A stretch of 64,000 nt of DNA from Talinum fruticosum (GCA_021018815.1 JAITYX010000002.1:10075001-10139000), one strand, 5' to 3'; shown: positions 1 to 11,722, numbered from the stretch's first letter. The notes: generated by a model not told the origin, from the letters alone. A program made the numbers and translations.

Positions 1-208
1 TGTGATACACTAGCAAATGTACCATGAAGCAAAGCTGCATCTTCATTGTTATTTTCCTGCTAATTTCAAGTGGCTCAGTTGTCTCGTTCGGCTTAATATG
101 TTTAACTGGGTCGTTTTGGTAGCTGATTCACCATTTGTGATAGGATAGCACAACTCTTGTTCTTTTTCTTGTGATGAAGGCTAATGCTTTTGCTTACTTT
201 CTTAATAG
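1..208 (+). other. 3' part of a MET1 intron
   Basis: No coding potential fits the methyltransferase frame before 209. The stretch ends in a T-rich tract and a TAG acceptor at 206-208, directly before codons for an RFTS-domain sequence, so it is the end of an intron whose upstream exons lie outside the window. An in-frame ATG at 171 falls inside this intron and should not be taken as the start. Confidence 0.75.
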
Positions 209-3200
209 GTATAGACTTGGAAAGCCGTCAAAGCAATATGCACCATGGTATGAAACAGTTTTAAAAACAGCTAGACTTGGAGTTAGCATTATTACTCTGT
301 TAAAGGATCAGAGTCGTGTGGCACGTTTATCCTTTGGAGAAATTATAAAGAGACTGGCAGAATTTGAAAAGGTCAATCCTGCATTTATATCGTCAAACCC
401 AGCAGTGGTAGAAAGGTATGTTGTAGTTCATGGTCAGATATTACTGCAACAATTTGCAGAATATCCTGATAGGGTTGTCAACAACTGTTCTTTTGTAACT
501 GGACTTAAGGATAAAATGCTGACAAGGCATCACACAAAATGGTTGGTGAAGAAAAAGGCCGTGATGAGGAAAGGAGCAAACATGAATCCGATGGCTAAAA
601 TGACCCCTGTTGCAAAGAGGAAATTGATGCCTGCTACAACTACTAGATTGATTAACAGAATATGGGGAGAATTTTATTCAAATTATGCTCCTGAGGACTC
701 AAAGGAGGAAGCTGTTGGTGAAGTGAAAGAGGAAGAAGCTCAGGAAGAGGAAGAAGATGATCCAGAAGAACTTGAAGAGCAAGTGGAAGAAAAAATTTCA
801 GTTGAGAAAACTGATAAAATTTGCAAAGCAAGCAGGCAGAGAAAACTGCACAGTCCACCTGAGGACATTAGATGGGAAGGAGAGCCAACACGGAAGGCCA
901 CTTCCAATGAATATCTTTACGAGCGGGCCAATGTCCGTGGAGATTCAGTTGTGGTGGGGGTTGTGTCCTTGTTGAAACTGCTGAAACAGAAGAGCTTCCT
1001 GCTATCTATTTCATAGACTATATGTTTGAGAAGTCAGGTGGAAGGAAAATGGCGCATGGGCGATTGATGCTCAGAGGATCTCAAACAGTCTTAGGGAATG
1101 CTGCCAATGAAAGGGAGGTATTCTTGACAAATAACTGCCTGGAATTTGAATTGGAGGATGTTAAACAAAGTGTAGTGGTTGAAATTCGCCAGATGCTATG
1201 GGGATATCAGCACCGCAAGTCCAATGCCATTGCTGACAAAATTGACCGGGAAAAAGCAGAGGAGAGGAAGAGCAAAGGATTGCCTTTGGAATATTACTGC
1301 AAAAGCTTGTATCAGCCTGATAAAGGTGCATTTTCTCTCTTCCAAAAGCCTCAATGGGAATGGGAACTGGGATCTGTTTCGCCTGTAAATCTGAAGAAGC
1401 TGACAAGGAGAAGGGAACTCTGACGGTGAATTCGTCCAAGACAGGTTTCATGTATCAAGGAATTGACTACAATATTGAGGACTTTATCTATGTAGCTCCT
1501 TGTCATTTTCTGAAAGATGAGAAAGAGAATGAAACTTTCAAGGGCGGAAGAAACGTGGGCTTGAAACCATATGTGATTTGCCAGGTCTTGGAGATAGAGG
1601 TGCCCAAGGCATCCAAAAATGTGATTCTGAGTCCATAAAATTGAAAGTTCGGAGATATTTCAGACCTGAGGATATCTCAGCAGAGAAAGCATATCGTTCT
1701 GACATCCGTGAGGTAAGACATGAGAAGTTCTGTGAAGTTGCTTATGAGATGATCTACTTTTGGACCTTGCCAGTGGCAAGCTCATGTGTGTGAAGTAGGA
1801 ACTTATTTTCAGTAGTATATTGGGCTTTTAGCATCTAAGTTTCATCATCACTTGTATACCTATATAGTAGCACCATACAATATTGCAGAGCATAGTCTTC
1901 TATGCTTGTTTGAACTAGGAGAGTGTGGCATTTATATGCTTAAGTTTTAGCAACTAATTCTCTTATGATTATTTTGCAGGTTTACTTCAGTGAGCAAACA
2001 CTTTCACTGACGTTGGGTGCTGTCCGAGGGAAGTGTGAAGTTAGAAGAAAGCACGAGCTGCCATCTTTACGTTATCCTGCAGTCTATGAGCAAGTATTTT
2101 TCTGCGAACATCTTTATGATCCCGACAGCGGAGCTATCAAGCAGGTTGCTTCCATTTTACTCTCACAAACCACTACGTTCCTTTGACTAGTACATTGATT
2201 TCAGTACATATGTTAAAGGTTGCACTATCAGCATCTCTTTCATCTGATTCTCTGTTTTTTTCTTGCAGCTACCTGGAAATCTCAAGCTCAGTTCCTCAAA
2301 AGAAAAATTGATTGATGATTCGATTGCTCGAAAGAGGAAGGGGAAGAGAAAAGAAGGTGAGGATGATGACATTGTCAAGCCAAAGGATGAATCACTGAGC
2401 CGGTTGGCCACTCTTGATATATTTGCTGGCTGTGGTGGCTTGTCTGAAGGTTTGGAGCGATCGGGTAATTTGGATATCCCCTGTCAACCTCATCTTTGCG
2501 TTTTGTTTTTTATTCATGATTGTTTATACAAGGTGATTACTATTGCTGAATCATTTCCTCTTATAACTGCCTGCAGGTGTGACACAGACCAAATGGGCTA
2601 TTGAGTATGAAGAGCCTGCAGGTGAAGCATTCAAGTTGAATCATCCAGAATCTTTGGTGTTCAGTAAATAACTGCAATGTTTTTCTCAGGTATAATTGCT
2701 ATTGAACTGTAGAACATACTACCTGTAGTACTCTATCTGACTCCCATCTGTTTTCTCTTATTGTAATTTCTGAGGTCTTCTCTCTTGGACTTCATCTCTT
2801 TCTTGTTTGTGTGTTTGTTCATTGTTTATTTGCTTGTTTACTACCTGGTCCCTGCTAAGGTGGGACTCACTGGTTTTTGTATATTTTCACAATTTACATA
2901 GTGCTAATTAAGCTTAGTGCTGGTTTGTAATGTCAGTTTAGGCAGTGCAAATGCAAAGTCTACTGGGAATTTCACATGTGATGGCTTACAATAATTGTCC
3001 GATCTTATTCTTGTACCAATGCTACATTTGGTCTGAATTTCTATGACTTACAATATGCTTTCTAGACATCCTTTCTTGTAAGCTTATTGAAAACGTCTTG
3101 TGCAGTGCAATCATGTCAGCTTGTGGTGATGAAGACGACTGTATATCTACTCCTGAAGCATCTGAGGAGGCTAAAAACTTGATGAGAAGGTGATCAATGA

Positions 3201-5879
3201 TTTACCTTGTCCTGGGCAAGTAGATTTTATAAATGGAGGGCCACCATGTCAGGTACAGGCAAAGTCCATGAAAATATGCCTTGTTTTTGGGTTTGTGAAG
3301 TCCATGAGAATTTATGTTATGACTTACACTATTTGCAGGGTTTCTCAGGAATGAATAGATTTAACAAAAGTGCTTGGAGCAAGGTTCAATGTGAAATGAT
3401 CCTAGCTTTCTTGTCTTTTGCTGATTACTTCCGGCCAAAATATTTCCTTTTAGAGAATGTCAGGAATTTTGTGTCATTCAACAAAGGCCAGACGTTCCGT
3501 TTAACCCTAGCTTCTCTTCTGGAGATGGGTTATCAGGTAGGTGGTATTTTGTATTATTTATATTTTCCTTCTAATTTAACTTGGTGGCATCCATGGAGAT
3601 GTGCTTTAAAGTTTTACGTAGAGCACATATAGTTGCTTCTCCTAGACTTCCTAAATTTTGGTGAAAGTGCTATTTGATAGGTGAGATTTGGTATTCTGGA
3701 AGCGGGAGCCTTTGGTGTTTCTCAGTCGCGTAAACGTGCATTCATATGGGCTGCTTCTCCTGAAGAGAAACTGCCTGACTGGCCTGAGCCAATGCATGTT
3801 TTTGCTGGTTCAGAGCTCAGGGTGAATCTGGACAGCAATACTCAATATGCTGCAGTCCGCAGTACGGCAACTGGTGCTCCTTTCCGCTCTATTACAGTGA
3901 GAGATACTATAGGGGATCTACCAGCTGTTGCTAATGGAGCCTCTCAAAATACTATGGAGGTGCGATGTCTTGTTCTTAGTGTCGTATCCTAATGCTGGTT
4001 GCTTTTGTTTTAAATTGTGCCTGGTTCCTATCTTACCATTTTGCAGTATGCAAATGAACCTGTATCGTGGTTTCAAAAGATGATCCGAGGGGATATGATG
4101 ACTTTAATTGATCATATATCAAAAGAAATGAACGAGTTAAATTTGATACGTTGTCAGAAAATTCCGAAACGCCCTGGTGCTGACTGGCGAGACCTGCCTG
4201 ATGAGAAGGTAACTCCTCTCTTTAACAGCTAGCAGCTGAAGTTTTAGAATTTGAAAGTTCTTGTTTGGGAGAAAATTCTCCTGGAAATTGCCAGCTGACT
4301 GTTCTGCGCCCTCACCCAATATCATGATACCTGCCTGAGCTAACAGATGGGATCACAGGTGTGGTGGACCTAGGCTGGCTAGACGAGCTTAGAAAAAGGG
4401 GGTAAAAAGAAAACTGGTTATCAGAACTTGTACGCTTCCTTACGAAGCTGCAGATCCATGTACAGCTTAACTTAGCTCTACTTGCTTCTTGACCTATACT
4501 CTATTGGTCAATTAGCCAGCTGCCAGCTGACCCAGCTTTGAGATGAGCCCAGGCTAAGCACCGCTTTTTGGCAACCACTTGATTCCTTGATCTTTGAAGT
4601 AGTTATGTGTTTGTTGTCTTCCATGCAGTATGTAGCTGTTGGGATTTGCTTTATCAAAGGAATTTTAATTCCTCTTCAATGTTCTCCGCAGGTTAAATTG
4701 TCAACTGGACAGATGGTTGATTTAGTTCCATGGTGTCTGCCGAACACAGCAGAAAGGCATAATCAGTGGAAGGGTTTGTTTGGAAGGTTGGATTGGGAAG
4801 GAAACTTCCCAACCTCCATTACTGATCCACAGCCAATGGGCAAAGTAGGGATGTGCTTTCATCCTGAACAGGATAGAATAGTCACGGTTCGTGAATGTGC
4901 TCGGTCTCAAGTAAGCATTCCTTCCCAATCTCATGCATAGTTTCCTTGTTATGTATGATGCAATTTCCTTGTTATGTATGATGCAATGCCCAATTAGCCC
5001 ATGAAACCCGCCTGAGTCTTCAAGATGGTAGTCCAACATTTGTGCACATTCAGCATCTAGCTATTTACACAATATATGGACTGACTATCCCCAATTCCTA
5101 AATGTGTGATTGGGAATTTGGCACCACACATGCATTTTTTATTTAGCTGTGGATTTGGCAATTTTGGATAAGGTTGCTCACTTTTGCGCTGCTTGGGCTT
5201 TGATCAGCACCAATAAACTTTTATGTTGTCCGTGATTTTGAGGTAGTATACATGAATTTTTTCCCCTGCTTCCAACAGTTTCTGGGATGCACAAGTTGTC
5301 TGATGCTCCCTCCATCCCATAATATTCTTCCTAAATGAGAAAAAGCACATTTTAAGAAATTGAAATATTAACCGATAGATAATAAGTTTACTGAAAATAA
5401 TGAAATGTGATTGGTCAAAGTTGCATTTAATGAGCTTATAACGTGGTTAACTTGGGACGAAAAAGTTTGTGATTTACCAAGAAAATTATGGGACAGAGGG
5501 AGTACATAACTAGTAAATCTGCTTCTAGCTTCAATGTTGTGGAACCTTTCCTCCTGACACTACAACCCTAGAGTGGAAGGCAACTTCAGAAAGACAATAG
5601 ATTCTCAAGGAGAAATTTGCTGCACTAATGTGGACTCAAAGCAATGATAAACTTCAGATAAACTGTACAAACTTTGTGAATATTTTGTCAAAACTGCTGG
5701 CTTTTGAAACTTTTCTTAAGTTGTGATATTTGCGCTTGCAGGGTTTTCCAGACAGCTATAAATTTGCTGGCAATATTCAACACAGACACCGGCAGATCGG
5801 TAATGCGGTTCCCCCACCTTTGGCCTTTGCGTTGGGCAGGAAGCTCAAAGAAGCAGTTGAGTGGAAGCTTTCAAACTAA
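209..5879 (+). CDS. MET1: MET1-type maintenance DNA (cytosine-5) methyltransferase, 5'-partial
   Basis: Copies CG methylation onto newly replicated DNA in the nucleus. I read ten exons: 209-1712, 1980-2144, 2269-2464, 2577-2689, 3106-3252, 3339-3536, 3681-3959, 4047-4208, 4692-4910 and 5742-5879 (stop TAA 5877-5879), all with GT-AG borders. They give about 1,040 C-terminal residues of a family usually near 1,500. Order: end of RFTS ([16 protein letters not shown]), acidic stretch (about 700-810), BAH1 (about 860-1300), BAH2 (about 1430-2140), a Lys/Gly-rich linker, then the catalytic domain. That domain has motif [18 protein letters not shown] with the catalytic Cys (3241-3252), ENV, QSRKR and GNAVPPP. 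The frame breaks near 956-960, 1331-1334, 1620-1623 and 3181 (one base missing each) and near 2662 (one extra). With these corrected every exon phase closes, which suggests sequence error rather than a dead gene. Confidence 0.93.
4941..4986. repeat. Two-copy 23-bp direct repeat in MET1 intron 9
   Basis: The block starting TTTCCTTGTTATGTATGATG is present twice in a row (starts 4941 and 4964) just after the exon 9 donor. It looks like simple local slippage with no evident function. Confidence 0.8.
5306..5502. mobile_element. Stowaway-like MITE in the last MET1 intron
   Basis: The left end CTCCCTCCATCCCATAAT (from 5306) matches the reverse complement of the right end (5479-5502, CTCCCTCTGTCCCATAAT), with three mismatches over 24 bp. 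CTCCCTCYRTCCC is the typical terminus of plant Stowaway (Tc1/mariner-related) MITEs. The right flank is TA, as expected for this family; the left flank reads TG and is probably a decayed TA. At 197 bp it has no coding capacity and lies inside intron 9 (4911-5741). Confidence 0.85.
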
Positions 5880-6600
5880 AGATATCATGTATATGTATCA
5901 TCTGTCGATTCATTGAAGCCTCCTTCCTCCCCTTGTTGTATATGTGACGTTGCTCAAATTTTTGATTCTATTATTGCGAGCATGAGCTCAAGCTTTGACC
6001 GGGTTCAGGATATGATATGATGACCTCACAGTAACTTGTATTCTCTGGAAAGTTCAGCTAATCAGATGCAGTGAAATCTCAAAAGTAATACTAGTATGTT
6101 TTTGGCCATCTAGAGGTAAATTCTGTTATTATTATACGTCTATTAGTCTCATAAATAAAATGCATACCACCGTGCTTTGCGTTTGGGACCAAAACTGTCA
6201 TTGCTTCACCTATTGATTTGCTTTTGCTGGGATTTATCCTAATTTATTTTAATTTTAATAATATTTAGAAAATTTGGAAATAATTATGGGAGACAAAAAG
6301 GTTAAAGAAATAGGAAAAAACCCAAAAAATGTATACTCCCTCCAATTTAAAAACCCATAACCCCTCCTATTTCTTTTCCCTCGCTTCCCTTTATTTCTCT
6401 TCCAACCAAAAAAATTACTTAGTGGTACCTTTACTTTTAGGAGTTTGATTTATAAAAAATGATTGAGGTACCTTATATTTTAATATAATAATTTTTTAGA
6501 ACTCTTTTTTTTTTAATTTTTTTATAGAAGATCCTTATTACATATTAAAAACATAATTGTCCTTCATTAAAGTAAAAAATTTACAAATAATTTAAATACA
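5880..6600. other. MET1 3' flank and start of AT-rich intergenic DNA
   Basis: This stretch follows the MET1 stop codon. The first 200-300 bases are of mixed composition and probably hold the 3' UTR and polyadenylation region, although no single polyA signal stands out. From about 6240 the sequence becomes very AT-rich. A Stowaway-like left terminus (TACTCCCTCC) is visible near 6333 without a matching right end. No gene is seen. Confidence 0.5.
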
Positions 6601-6731
6601 AAAATATAATGAAATGACATAAACAATATATAAAAAACTATAATAAAGTAATTTAACAAAATCCTTATAAAAATCTAGAAAATTACTTTATTATATTTTT
6701 ACATTTTGTTTATCATTTCATTATAATTTTT
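6601..6731. repeat. AT-rich inverted repeat (hairpin, about 53-bp arms)
   Basis: The left arm 6601-6653 (containing ATAATGAAATGACATAAACA) is an imperfect reverse complement of the right arm 6679-6731 (containing TGTTTATCATTTCATTATAA), around a 25-bp loop. It resembles a decayed foldback MITE. No clear target duplication was found. Confidence 0.65.
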
Positions 6732-6882
6732 AATTTTTTTATAAAAAATTATCTATACACTATATAATGCTAATCTTTTTAAATTTTGAAATGCTGCAAC
6801 CAGAGTGAATTAAGGAGTTTTGTCCAATAAAAAATAAATAATTTATCATTTAAAAAATAAGTTTCCACTCATCTATGGACTC

Positions 6883-6900
6883 TAATAATAATAAGAATAA

Positions 6901-6956
<56 letters not shown>

Positions 6957-6975
6957 TAATATAATATAATATAAT
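6883..6975. repeat. (TAA)n / (TATAA)n microsatellite
   Basis: A run of TAA/AAT trinucleotides of roughly 75 bp, changing at its end into TATAA pentamers. It is simple sequence with no coding content. Confidence 0.95.
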
Positions 6976-9676
6976 TTTTCAGAAAAATTAAATAAAATTA
7001 AAAATAATAAAATAAAAACAAAATGTTAAACAAATAATAAAATAAACTAAATAAATAAAAAAATAATTAATTAAATTACCAAAATATTAAACTATTTTCT
7101 GGACCTAACAGACCTAAAATCTAAAATAAAAATAAAAAAAATAAATTTATAAATTTATTAATTTAAAAACATGCTTGAACCTAAATTAGTAAATAAGTTT
7201 GAAAAATTATCAAATTATATATATATTATAAAATTATCTAATCATAATATAAAAATTAAATAATAATTAATCATCCTAATTAATTCATAAAAATATAAAA
7301 TAGAAAATAAAAACAAAACTAAGTAGAAAATTAATAAATAACAAATATACAAAATTATATAACAAATTAAATCAAAAATCTGAAAAAATATAAAAGTAAC
7401 CTAAAATCCAAAAATATTTTTTTATAGTTTTCCAGAAAAATTAAACAGAATTAAAAATAATAAAATAAAAATATAATCTTAAACATAAAGTAAAACAAAT
7501 AATAAATTGCACAAAGTAAATGAGAAAATAAATAATTAAATTACCAGAATATTAAAATTATTTTTGGACCTGAATATATCCTAAACACCTAAAATCAAAA
7601 TGAAAAAAACTAAATTTAATACTAATAGATTAAAAAGACTCTAACTAAACCCTATAATAATATAAAAATAAAATTAACCGCAGAAGAATAATTTTATTCT
7701 AACTTCTAACAAACTGACTAAAAATAACATAAACGAAGAGAAAATTAATTTGAAAATTAAAATATATTAAAACATAAAATAAAATTAACATATATATTTA
7801 TGTATTTATTTATTTAGGGTTTGGTTTGTATATTAGCTCTCATTTATTTTTATGTATATTGATATGCAATATTATTTTGGGCCTGAAATATAATAATTTT
7901 ATCTAATATTATTAATTTTTCATTGTTGATGATATTTTTTAACTTGGTGCTATAAAATTGTATTAGTTCAAAATATATTTATTATAAGATTTTTTAAAAT
8001 TAAAATCATTAAGAGCACATTATGAAAATAATATTTAAATATTTAATTATCCGAGGAAGTAATTTGGTTATTACATTCATCCTATGTAAGAATAATTTAA
8101 TAAACCTTAAGAAATCATAAATTAATATAATAAAAATGTAACAACTATATATATACTTGATATTAATAATTAAAAATGCCTACAAGATAGAAAGTTATGA
8201 TTCAAATATGTTGTGGAATAAAACGTAATGAATAAAAAGTTAGGAATTATATTGATTCGGATCGTAATCTGTGGACTTTAAGTTTTTAATTTGTGTTATG
8301 TTTAAAGGATTGCAAACTTAATATGCCAACTTCTATTAAGCCCATATAACTTCGAATAAATTCATTTGTCTCAAAATTTTTGTACAACATACAGATCATT
8401 TTTTTTTGTTACAAATATAATTTATTTTAATTTCTTCCTAACATGTCTATTTGTGACTTATTATTGATAAACATATTTAAATCATATCTTTTACTATTGT
8501 AAGTTTTCTAAATTATTAAAAGAAGAGTATTTGCCATCAAACCTCCCCGCCATCTTGAAATACAACTTCATGTTACTCTTATTGTGTTAATTAATTGAGA
8601 GGAAGAGTTGTGTCTCGAGGGAAGCAATTGGTTGTTAATTGAGTAAAACATGTATTTATAAAACATCAATTGTATCAATATTTTTGCCCCATTGATTCAC
8701 TACTAAAATCGCGATTAATTTTCAATATAAGTACAAAACATAGATGATTTTATTAACCTACACCGCGAATTGACCTATCATGCCCTTTACTATGATACAA
8801 ATTACCTATTATTGTTAAATATATTTGGATCACTTCTATTATATAATATTTTTCACTATTAATCTCAGTATAAGTAGTCATTATATATTTAACTATCTTT
8901 GTGTGCACAAGTAGATAAGAATGGATAAATCATTATATTCACCTTATAATTTAAAAAAATTAGATCTCATTATGGGTATATCTATACTTTTTAAGAGTTT
9001 GTGTAATATTTAAGTCAATGATGTTTTAGTAGGTTGGTTGCATATAAATATTTATCGAGGCGTCTATTAAGTTAAATTAGTATTAACTTTATAGAGAGTT
9101 ATGAGTTATAATAGTTTGATGTTCTTTTATTGATTTGATGTACTTTGTGTTGTAATATTAATTCGTGATATAATGATATTTATTGTCATCTATAGGTTAT
9201 ATAACTCAATATCTACCAATCATATATTATTCCTTTTCCTACTAATATTTACCTTTTGATACCCAAACATATTGTCACACTATTTCTATAACTCGTATAA
9301 GTTAGGATTATTTAAATTGTTTGATTCTTAAAGGGGCTTGACTTCTTAATATTCCAAATCACGAGTATCATCTTAAAACCTTGACGATATTTTTTAATAT
9401 TTTTTTTTATTATTTTAGATTATTTATTTATTCTTTTAAAATTTAGAATGATTGTAAGATGAATGTGTGTAGGGCTCTAATGATTTTTATGTGTTGGGTT
9501 CGATAACTTTGATGAGTCACGAAAGCGTTTTCGCTATGAGGGGATAATATGTACAAGAATGTTGTTGAAAGTGAAATCATTCAATAAAATCAAATGATCG
9601 AGAAAAAGAAACTCATAAGTACAATATTGCTCCGTAATTTAATAATTTCTTAAGCTATGCATTATATAACATTGTT
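6976..9676. other. AT-rich gene desert, probable body of a non-autonomous Helitron
   Basis: About 2.7 kb of strongly AT-rich DNA without any ORF resembling a protein. The end of this block is a Helitron-like 3' terminus at 9677-9702, so part of it is probably the body of a non-autonomous Helitron. I could not place the 5' TC end, so the element length is unknown. Confidence 0.5.
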
Positions 9677-9702
9677 CCGTGCATAGCACGGGTCAAGACT
9701 AG
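9677..9702 (+). mobile_element. Helitron 3' terminus (hairpin plus CTAG)
   Basis: CCGTGC (9677-9682) and GCACGG (9686-9691) form a perfect 6-bp stem with a 3-base loop. Seven bases later comes CTAG (9699-9702), followed by T. A GC-rich hairpin shortly before a terminal CTRR, inserted next to T, is the defining 3' structure of plant Helitrons. The GC-rich hairpin stands out sharply from the surrounding AT-rich DNA. Confidence 0.75.
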
Positions 9703-9935
9703 TAGTTATAAAATGTAAATTTTATATTATTTTTAAACGATTAACCGACGATCGAATCAAAAATCCGGTTAAGTCAATTCAAAATCGGTTAACCAATTTT
9801 TTCGGTTCGGGGTTTTGGCCGAACTTGAATTTTCGATTCGATTTCTATTCAAAATTTTCTTTAACTAAATCAATTAACCAAATTGAGCACCCTTAGTATT
9901 ACTATCGTTTTTTGAGTCCATAAGAGATGCAAAAG
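9703..9935. repeat. CGGTT-rich interspersed repeat
   Basis: A segment rich in CGGTTAACC/CGGTTCGG words (about 9735-9900) that ends in TTGAGCACCCTTAG. Repeats with this kind of GGTTCGG-rich, GGGTGCTCAA-ended sequence are common in plant genomes and often behave as non-autonomous DNA transposons. I did not identify the partner terminus here. Confidence 0.4.
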
Positions 9936-9939
9936 GTTA

Positions 9940-10025
9940 TACACTATAATGGAGGAGGGAATCGAACCCGAGACCTAACCTAATGTACCGAAAAGCTCAA
10001 TCTTGACAATGAGGCTAAGATTTCA
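9940..10025 (-). mobile_element. tRNA-derived SINE remnant
   Basis: On the minus strand a perfect Pol III B box GGTTCGATTCC (9958-9968) lies downstream of an A-box-like TAGCCTCATTG (10007-10017) at tRNA-like spacing. The rest of a tRNA cloverleaf is not evident, so this is a SINE head or tRNA-related repeat and not a functional tRNA. A similar arrangement occurs at 35452-35500. Confidence 0.6.
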
Positions 10026-10029
10026 TTGG

Positions 10030-10728
10030 TATTACTCCCTCTGTCACGTTATGACCGTCTTAGTTGAAAAATACGCATTTTAAGATTTGTATTCAATGTA
10101 CTCTATTTATGCTATATAAAAAAACCAAGTATTCCAAAATTACCCTTAATATAAATATTGCCCTCATAATATTTCCTCGTTCTTAGAACTAATTGAGCAT
10201 CGATTAGCTTACATATGAATTTGTCACTTTTTAGTGCTTGAATCAAACCGTAAAAACGGACTTAATGGATAGCTAAATAGAACAATGGAGCACTAAGCAC
10301 CCAGCCTCACATAAGTTCATGTACTGAAAGCAATTTTAAATTTATTGAAGGGTAAAAATATCAATTTAAAGTTCTAATTTCAATACATTATTTTGGGGCA
10401 AACCAAAATAGAAAGCAGGATAATCATAGTGGAACAGAAGAATATCATACTTTTTATTAAAAAAAAAACTATTATAATCATATTATCTTATACCATTAAA
10501 TTATGACGGTCCCTTCAAGATATAACTAATAATAATTGTTGACATTTTTAAAATCTCTTCATACAAAAAAATGTTTGAAGGCATTATAATAAGTCTCAAA
10601 ATTATGTTTAATTTAATACCGTGTTTTCGTTCATGACTTACTCCAAAACAAATTTACTCCTATTTATCTCTACTCCCTACATTTTCCTTTTTTCTCTCTT
10701 TCCTTAAAACACGGAAAAACTAAATAAC
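10030..10728. other. Intergenic with Stowaway-like left terminus
   Basis: TACTCCCTCTGTCACG begins near 10033 and is followed by sequence resembling Stowaway left ends, but no matching right terminus is visible, so it is probably a truncated MITE. The rest is AT-rich with no coding potential. Confidence 0.45.
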
Positions 10729-10735
10729 TATATAA
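10729..10735 (+). promoter_or_regulatory. TATA box of the orphan beta-galactosidase promoter
   Basis: TATATAA lies about 20 bp upstream of the block TGTTATGC (from 10753) that is shared with the promoters of the other copies. Its position matches the TATATAA of copy B (19816-19822) relative to that block. Confidence 0.6.
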
Positions 10736-10889
10736 CAAGGCATAAAACGAACTGTTATGCTTTTTTACTCCCTATTTTCTTACATTTCATAACGAAAACA
10801 TGAGTTGCTAGTAGATGTATAGAAGAAGGGGAAAAGGGAGTAAATTTCACCTAAAATTTAGTTTGAGGTAATTTTTTCCCAATATAAAA

Positions 10890-11054
10890 ATGTGGGGAGG
10901 GGTCGAGTATCTTTATGTTGGTTCTCCTGTTCTTCTTCACATTGGCTCACTCAGCTTTAGCCAATGTTTGGTATGATTATAGAACCATTAAAATAAATGA
11001 TCGGAGGAGAATCCTTATTTCGGTGGTATTCATTATCCTAGGAGCACACCCGAG
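10890..11054 (+). pseudogene. Orphan exon 1 of a GH35 beta-galactosidase
   Basis: This sequence aligns with exon 1 of the downstream copies: a start context ATGTGGGGAGG, a hydrophobic signal peptide, then NVWYDYR and, in a shifted frame, [10 protein letters not shown], ending in GAG before an intact GT donor (11055). The reading frame is broken twice, after the fourth codon and in the Ser-Gly-Gly segment. No exon 2 or later exon follows before the copy A leader begins. It is therefore a promoter-plus-first-exon fragment left by unequal exchange or partial duplication in the tandem array. Confidence 0.85.
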
Positions 11055-11162
11055 GTAAATTTCCTCCCCCAAAAATAATTTTTAATCATATATATTTATG
11101 AATTTAATCTAATCTCAAATAACTTTCTTCAAGTCATGCATACTAAGAGTTTCTTGCAAAAT

Positions 11163-11237
11163 TGTTATGTTTCTTTATTCTCTAGTTTTTTAGACATTAA
11201 ACTACAAATATGAGACAACAAAGGTACCCTGTGTATG
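11163..11237 (+). promoter_or_regulatory. Decayed promoter block of copy A
   Basis: TGTTATGTTTCTTTATTCTC (from 11163) followed by ACTACAAATATGAGACAACA aligns with the start-site region of copy C (TGTTATGCTTCTTCACTCCC, from 28074) and with copies 0 and B. The TATATAA seen upstream in copies 0 and B is missing here. A further 480 bp separates this block from the copy A ATG, much more than in copy C. Confidence 0.55.
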
Positions 11238-11412
11238 TGTGAGAAAGAGAGATGGGGCAAAGCTCAACGGTGTACCCGATACTCGTAATCTCAGGCCATG
11301 CGGCAGTAAATGAAAGCGAGAGTGGGAAATAGGGAGGTTAGTTCAAGGGGTAAAAAGAAAGATTTTTTTGTTATTTTGTCTCCTGGTTACTCAATTGGCA
11401 TTAGAGGACCTT

Positions 11413-11437
11413 GGGCGGGGGGCGGGGGGGGACCGGG
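11413..11437 (+). promoter_or_regulatory. Potential G-quadruplex in the copy A leader
   Basis: Four G tracts (3, 6, 8 and 3 G) separated by loops C, C and ACC fit the canonical quadruplex pattern. They lie about 290 bp upstream of the copy A start codon in otherwise AT-rich DNA, inside a stretch absent from copies B and C. Confidence 0.5.
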
Positions 11438-11722
11438 AGGAGAATTTACAACAGTAGTTGGCAGATTGAGCTAACTAGAGTTTAATTTCTTTCCCCAGTA
11501 AACACTATTTCGTAATTACTTTATTTTTTGTTTTCTTTCCATCAAAAAACAAAAAAAAAAAAAAAGAAAAGTTTCCTTTTCCTAGACTTTGTGTACCCTC
11601 GTGTATCTTGTAGAAGATCTCTAATTTGTATTAAACATATTATATATATTGTTAGGGTACTCAGTTTTCCTAAAAACTATTCAATAGTACTTTCACTTCA
11701 AAATTTTATTTCGAATATAAAA

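Noticed and set aside
171..1016. An 846-nt ORF starting with two Met codons could be taken as a complete protein
   Set aside because: Its first 12 codons lie in an intron and its end results from the G-run break at 956-960; the real exon runs from 209 to 1712.
6883..6975. Regularly repeated block that might suggest an array
   Set aside because: It is a plain trinucleotide microsatellite without spacers, so not CRISPR or any similar system.
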